Of a stretch of 7,101 nucleotides of DNA, positions 5,230-7,101 are shown one piece after another; the stretch's first letter is position 1; each line of letters begins with the position of its first letter. The notes below the pieces were generated by a model. That model did no database searches. It saw nothing but the letters and a program-made list of their open reading frames with translations, and had not been told where the DNA came from. The DNA is from Chitinophagaceae bacterium (lineage in GTDB: Bacteria; Bacteroidota; Bacteroidia; Chitinophagales; Chitinophagaceae). Where the stretch lies: positions 1 to 7,101 of the forward strand of contig JAHEZA010000125.1 in NCBI GenBank assembly GCA_023251335.1, given 5' to 3'. The position numbers were made by a program, and so were the translations under genes.

Positions 5230-5988
5230 TTAATCTTCCCTGAAATCTTTGCCCGTTAAGTTAATAAAAACATCTTCCAGATTGGCGGCTTTGGTTTCTT
5301 TAGGCCGCTCGAAACCGGAAGCCACCAACTTATCAATTAAATTATCAGGAGATTCTATCGCAATAATTTTACCTTCATCCATAATAGCCACCCGGTCGCA
5401 CAGATATTCCGCTTCGTCCATATAATGAGTAGTGATAATTACCGTGGTTCCGTCTTTTCTTATTGTTTGTATCAATTCCCACAAATTGCGCCGGGCCTGC
5501 GGATCAAGTCCAGTGGTGGGTTCATCAAGGAAAATGATTTTGGGTTTATTGATGAGCGTGGTAGCAATAGAGAACCGCTGTTTCTGTCCGCCACTCATTT
5601 CCTTATATTTATTTTTTGCCTTGTCTTTCAGATTCACCATTTCCAATAATTCATTCGCGCCTATTTTAGTATTATACAATCCGCAAAAGAGATCAATGAG
5701 TTCCAATAAATTCAGGCCGGGATAAAAGCCCGAGGTTTGCAACTGAACACCAATAATCTTTTTTATATCTGCGGCGTGATGGTCCAGATCCATGTTATCA
5801 ACGAAAATCTTTCCGGAAGTTTTTTCGCGAAGCGTTTCTATTATTTCAAGTGTGGTTGATTTGCCTGCTCCGTTTGGGCCAAGCAACCCAAATATTTCGC
5901 CTTCGTACACTTCAAATGAAATACCTTTTACCGCTTCAAATTTTCCATAATTTTTTTTGAGATCCTTTACTGAAATAATTGTTTTCAT
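5230..5988 (-). CDS. ABC transporter ATP-binding protein, ABC-2/DrrA type
   Basis: This 252-residue protein is a stand-alone nucleotide-binding subunit that powers export through a separate membrane partner. It carries Walker A GPNGAGKST (37-45), a Q-loop in GVQLQTSGFY (80-89), the signature MSGGQKQR (131-138), Walker B IIFLDEP with catalytic E156, the D-loop GLD (160-162) and the switch His H188 in TTHYMDEAE. All catalytic parts are intact. The C-terminal tail ending LEDVFINLTGKDFRED is typical of the CcmA/DrrA/YadG branch, which works with ABC-2 type permeases in drug, polysaccharide or unknown export. The exported substrate cannot be told. Such genes usually have the permease directly downstream, but here the next gene is FKBP and no membrane protein is in the window. 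The start is ATG with no Shine-Dalgarno. Confidence 0.95.
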   Translation of the reverse strand: MKTIISVKDLKKNYGKFEAVKGISFEVYEGEIFGLLGPNGAGKSTTLEIIETLREKTSGKIFVDNMDLDHHAADIKKIIGVQLQTSGFYPGLNLLELIDLFCGLYNTKIGANELLEMVNLKDKAKNKYKEMSGGQKQRFSIATTLINKPKIIFLDEPTTGLDPQARRNLWELIQTIRKDGTTVIITTHYMDEAEYLCDRVAIMDEGKIIAIESPDNLIDKLVASGFERPKETKAANLEDVFINLTGKDFRED

Positions 5989-6036
5989 TTTTTATGATTC
6001 ATTTTCCTGGCATGAAAAAAAAGTTTTTCACGGCGT

Positions 6037-6044
6037 CAAAATTA
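6037..6044 (-). promoter_or_regulatory. Bacteroidota-type -7 box upstream of the ABC ATPase
   Basis: TAATTTTG on the minus strand is a perfect match to TAnnTTTG, 48 bases before the ATPase ATG. I do not see a TTTG about 20 bases further upstream, so the promoter call rests on one box. Copy 3 of the 32-base element lies 37 bases upstream of it. Confidence 0.42.
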
Positions 6045-6081
6045 ACGGAATTAAAATTGCTATACGAAGGAATAGTGTCGA

Positions 6082-6113
6082 AACAGTAAACAAACAAAAA
6101 AGGTGAATTTTTA
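6082..6113 (+). repeat. Intergenic 32-base element, copy 3
   Basis: It reads AACAGTAAAC, 15 bases, then ATTTTTA followed by TTT on the plus strand. It matches copy 1 at 25 of 32 positions, with the differences confined to the middle. It sits between the divergent ABC ATPase and PP-loop genes, 93 bases from the ATPase start and 98 bases from the TTG of the PP-loop gene. Confidence 0.6.
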
Positions 6114-6211
6114 TTTACTACATAATGAATCGACTTTTGCTAAATGCTTTCCAACTTTTATACTTTATTTGCAAAGGGCCGAATCATCTTTAACCTATCA
6201 TAAAAAAATCA

Positions 6212-6943
6212 TTGAAAGAAAAAATTATTTTTAATTGGAGTGGTGGTAAAGATTCTGCCTTGTGCCTTTATAAAATCCTTCAACATAATCAATACGACAT
6301 TTTATGTTTATTGACAAGCGTAAGTGAGCCATACCAAAGGGTTTCAATGCACGGAGTACGCGTAGATGTTTTGGAAGCACAGACAAAAAGCATCGGCCTG
6401 CCATTACATAAAATGTTTATTCCGGAGATGCCTTCAATGGAGGTGTACGAAAAAGTGATGATTTCGACGCTTGAAAGTTTAATCGAAAAAAGTGCGACTG
6501 CTTCCGTATTCGGAGATATTTTTTTAGAGGATTTGCGCAAATACCGGGAAGATCAATTATCAAAAATCGGTTTGAAAGGAATTTTCCCTCTATGGAAAAT
6601 TGACACTAATAAACTGGTACGCGAATTTATTGATTCAGGCTTTAAGGCAATAACCACCTGCGTTAACGATAGTTATCTGGATAAAAGTTTTGTTGGGAGA
6701 ATAATTGATGATGACTTCATAAAAGATCTTCCCGCCAATGTGGATCCGTGTGGCGAAAACGGCGAATTTCATTCCTTTGTTTTCGATGGCCCAATATTTA
6801 AAATGCCTGTTCCTTTTGTAAAAGGCGAAATTGTTTATAAAAAATATAACGCGCCAAAATTAAATGAAGATGATAATAAAGGAATCCCTTTTGAAAATGG
6901 ATTCTGGTATTGCGACCTGGTATTGCCATCGAAGATAAAGTAA
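6212..6943 (+). CDS. Diphthine-ammonia ligase-like PP-loop ATPase
   Basis: This 243-residue protein belongs to the adenine nucleotide alpha-hydrolase (PP-loop) superfamily and resembles Dph6/MJ0570. In eukaryotes and archaea that enzyme amidates diphthine on EF2 with ATP and ammonium. The PP-loop is SGGKDSA (10-16). Family signatures follow: FGDIFLEDLRKYRE (100-113), PLW (126-128), TTCVND (148-153) and DPCGENGEFHSFVFDGPIF (178-196). Bacteria do not carry diphthamide, so the true substrate here is unknown, and amidation or adenylation of some carboxylate is inference. The start is TTG: an in-frame TAA lies at 6191-6193, no ATG or GTG lies between, and KEKIIFNWSGGKDSA is the expected N-terminus for the family. 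It is a single gene, divergent from the ATPase. A poor -7-like sequence (TTTATTTG, 6164-6171) is the only promoter hint. It is cytoplasmic. Confidence 0.92.
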   Translation: MKEKIIFNWSGGKDSALCLYKILQHNQYDILCLLTSVSEPYQRVSMHGVRVDVLEAQTKSIGLPLHKMFIPEMPSMEVYEKVMISTLESLIEKSATASVFGDIFLEDLRKYREDQLSKIGLKGIFPLWKIDTNKLVREFIDSGFKAITTCVNDSYLDKSFVGRIIDDDFIKDLPANVDPCGENGEFHSFVFDGPIFKMPVPFVKGEIVYKKYNAPKLNEDDNKGIPFENGFWYCDLVLPSKIK

Positions 6944-6952
6944 TTTCCAACC

Positions 6953-6984
6953 AACAGTAAACCGACAAATACAAAGAATTTTTA
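6953..6984 (+). repeat. Intergenic 32-base element, copy 4
   Basis: AACAGTAAAC starts 9 bases after the PP-loop gene stop, and ATTTTTA closes the element at the same 32-base distance as in the other copies. It matches copy 1 at 24 of 32 positions. Its last part is built into the hairpin at 6972-6991. Confidence 0.55.
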
Positions 6985-6991
6985 TTCTTTG
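6972..6991 (+). terminator. AT-rich hairpin after the PP-loop gene
   Basis: CAAAGAAT and ATTCTTTG pair perfectly around a TTTT loop, 28 bases after the stop codon. There is no T-run after the stem, so it is a weak candidate for an intrinsic terminator. It lies between two converging genes and could serve both strands. Confidence 0.4.
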
Positions 6992-6993
6992 AC

Positions 6994-7013
6994 GCAGCGG
7001 GAATTTCCACTGC
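6994..7013. repeat. Imperfect 20-base palindrome
   Basis: GCAGCGGGAATTTCCACTGC is symmetric about its centre except for two positions per half-site: one mismatch and one G-T wobble. It lies between the converging PP-loop gene and the minus-strand gene at the window edge. It could form part of a terminator for the latter, 36 bases past its stop, or be a protein site. Confidence 0.35.
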
Positions 7014-7048
7014 TGTAGCAAACCTATAAATAACCGGGTTTTCTATTT

Positions 7049-7101
7049 TTATTTTTTTCCCAGCGGATGCGTATCCACACCTTCCTTCGTGATTTTTACC
7101 G
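7049..7101 (-). CDS. C-terminal end of an unidentified minus-strand gene (partial)
   Basis: On the minus strand, entering from the window edge, one frame reads VKITKEGVDTHPLGKK and then a TAA stop at 7051-7049. The mix of residues and the Lys-rich end look like a real protein terminus. The base composition also changes from AT-rich intergenic sequence to a more balanced one at this point. Only 16 residues are visible, so the product cannot be named. The gene would converge on the PP-loop gene with a 105-base gap. Confidence 0.55.
   Translation of the reverse strand, partial: VKITKEGVDTHPLGKK

Noticed and set aside
6136..6171. TTTG and TTTATTTG as a promoter for the PP-loop gene
   Set aside because: The distance between the boxes (24 bases) is too long and the -7 box has a mismatch at its A, so I only mention it under the gene.

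Overview
The window looks like ordinary chromosome from a Bacteroidota bacterium, most likely of the Chitinophagaceae type. The evidence is AT-rich intergenic DNA, starts that mostly lack a Shine-Dalgarno sequence, two perfect matches to the Bacteroidota -7 promoter box TAnnTTTG, and proteins (FolC, a YfiT-type DinB protein, a Mip-like FKBP) that resemble the versions found in that phylum. The phylum call is an inference from motifs, not from a search.

Layout. 1-117 is non-coding apart from a short repeat. 118-789 (-) is a class I SAM methyltransferase. 790-1241 is a 452-base gene-free stretch holding candidate control sites for the small heat-shock protein Hsp20 (1242-1694, +), which has a strong Shine-Dalgarno and is followed by a clear intrinsic terminator. 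1695-1988 is gene-free and ends in a degenerate 8-base-periodic A/C-rich tract that runs into the TTG start of folC (1989-3275, +). folC converges, with a 5-base gap, on a minus-strand gene run. Read in transcription order, that run is an ABC transporter ATPase (5988-5230), then a secreted FKBP-type prolyl isomerase (5168-4449), a DinB/YfiT-like putative metal-dependent hydrolase (4445-3894) and a Nudix hydrolase (3856-3281). The last three sit 3 and 37 bases apart and probably form an operon with its own promoter. A divergent intergenic region (5989-6211) separates the ATPase from a PP-loop ATPase related to diphthine-ammonia ligase (6212-6943, +, TTG start). The C-terminus of one more minus-strand gene enters at 7049-7101.

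The genes do not form one pathway. They are mostly housekeeping or stress functions: folate polyglutamylation, protein folding in cytoplasm and periplasm, nucleotide-diphosphate clean-up and ABC-2 type export. I see no phage, transposase, toxin-antitoxin, CRISPR or defence gene, and no convincing new multi-gene system.

The least explained signal is a 32-base intergenic element present four times, with conserved ends (AACAGTAAAC and ATTTTTA) at identical spacing. Next come a near-consensus sigma-54 promoter with inverted and direct repeats upstream of hsp20, and the periodic tract before folC.
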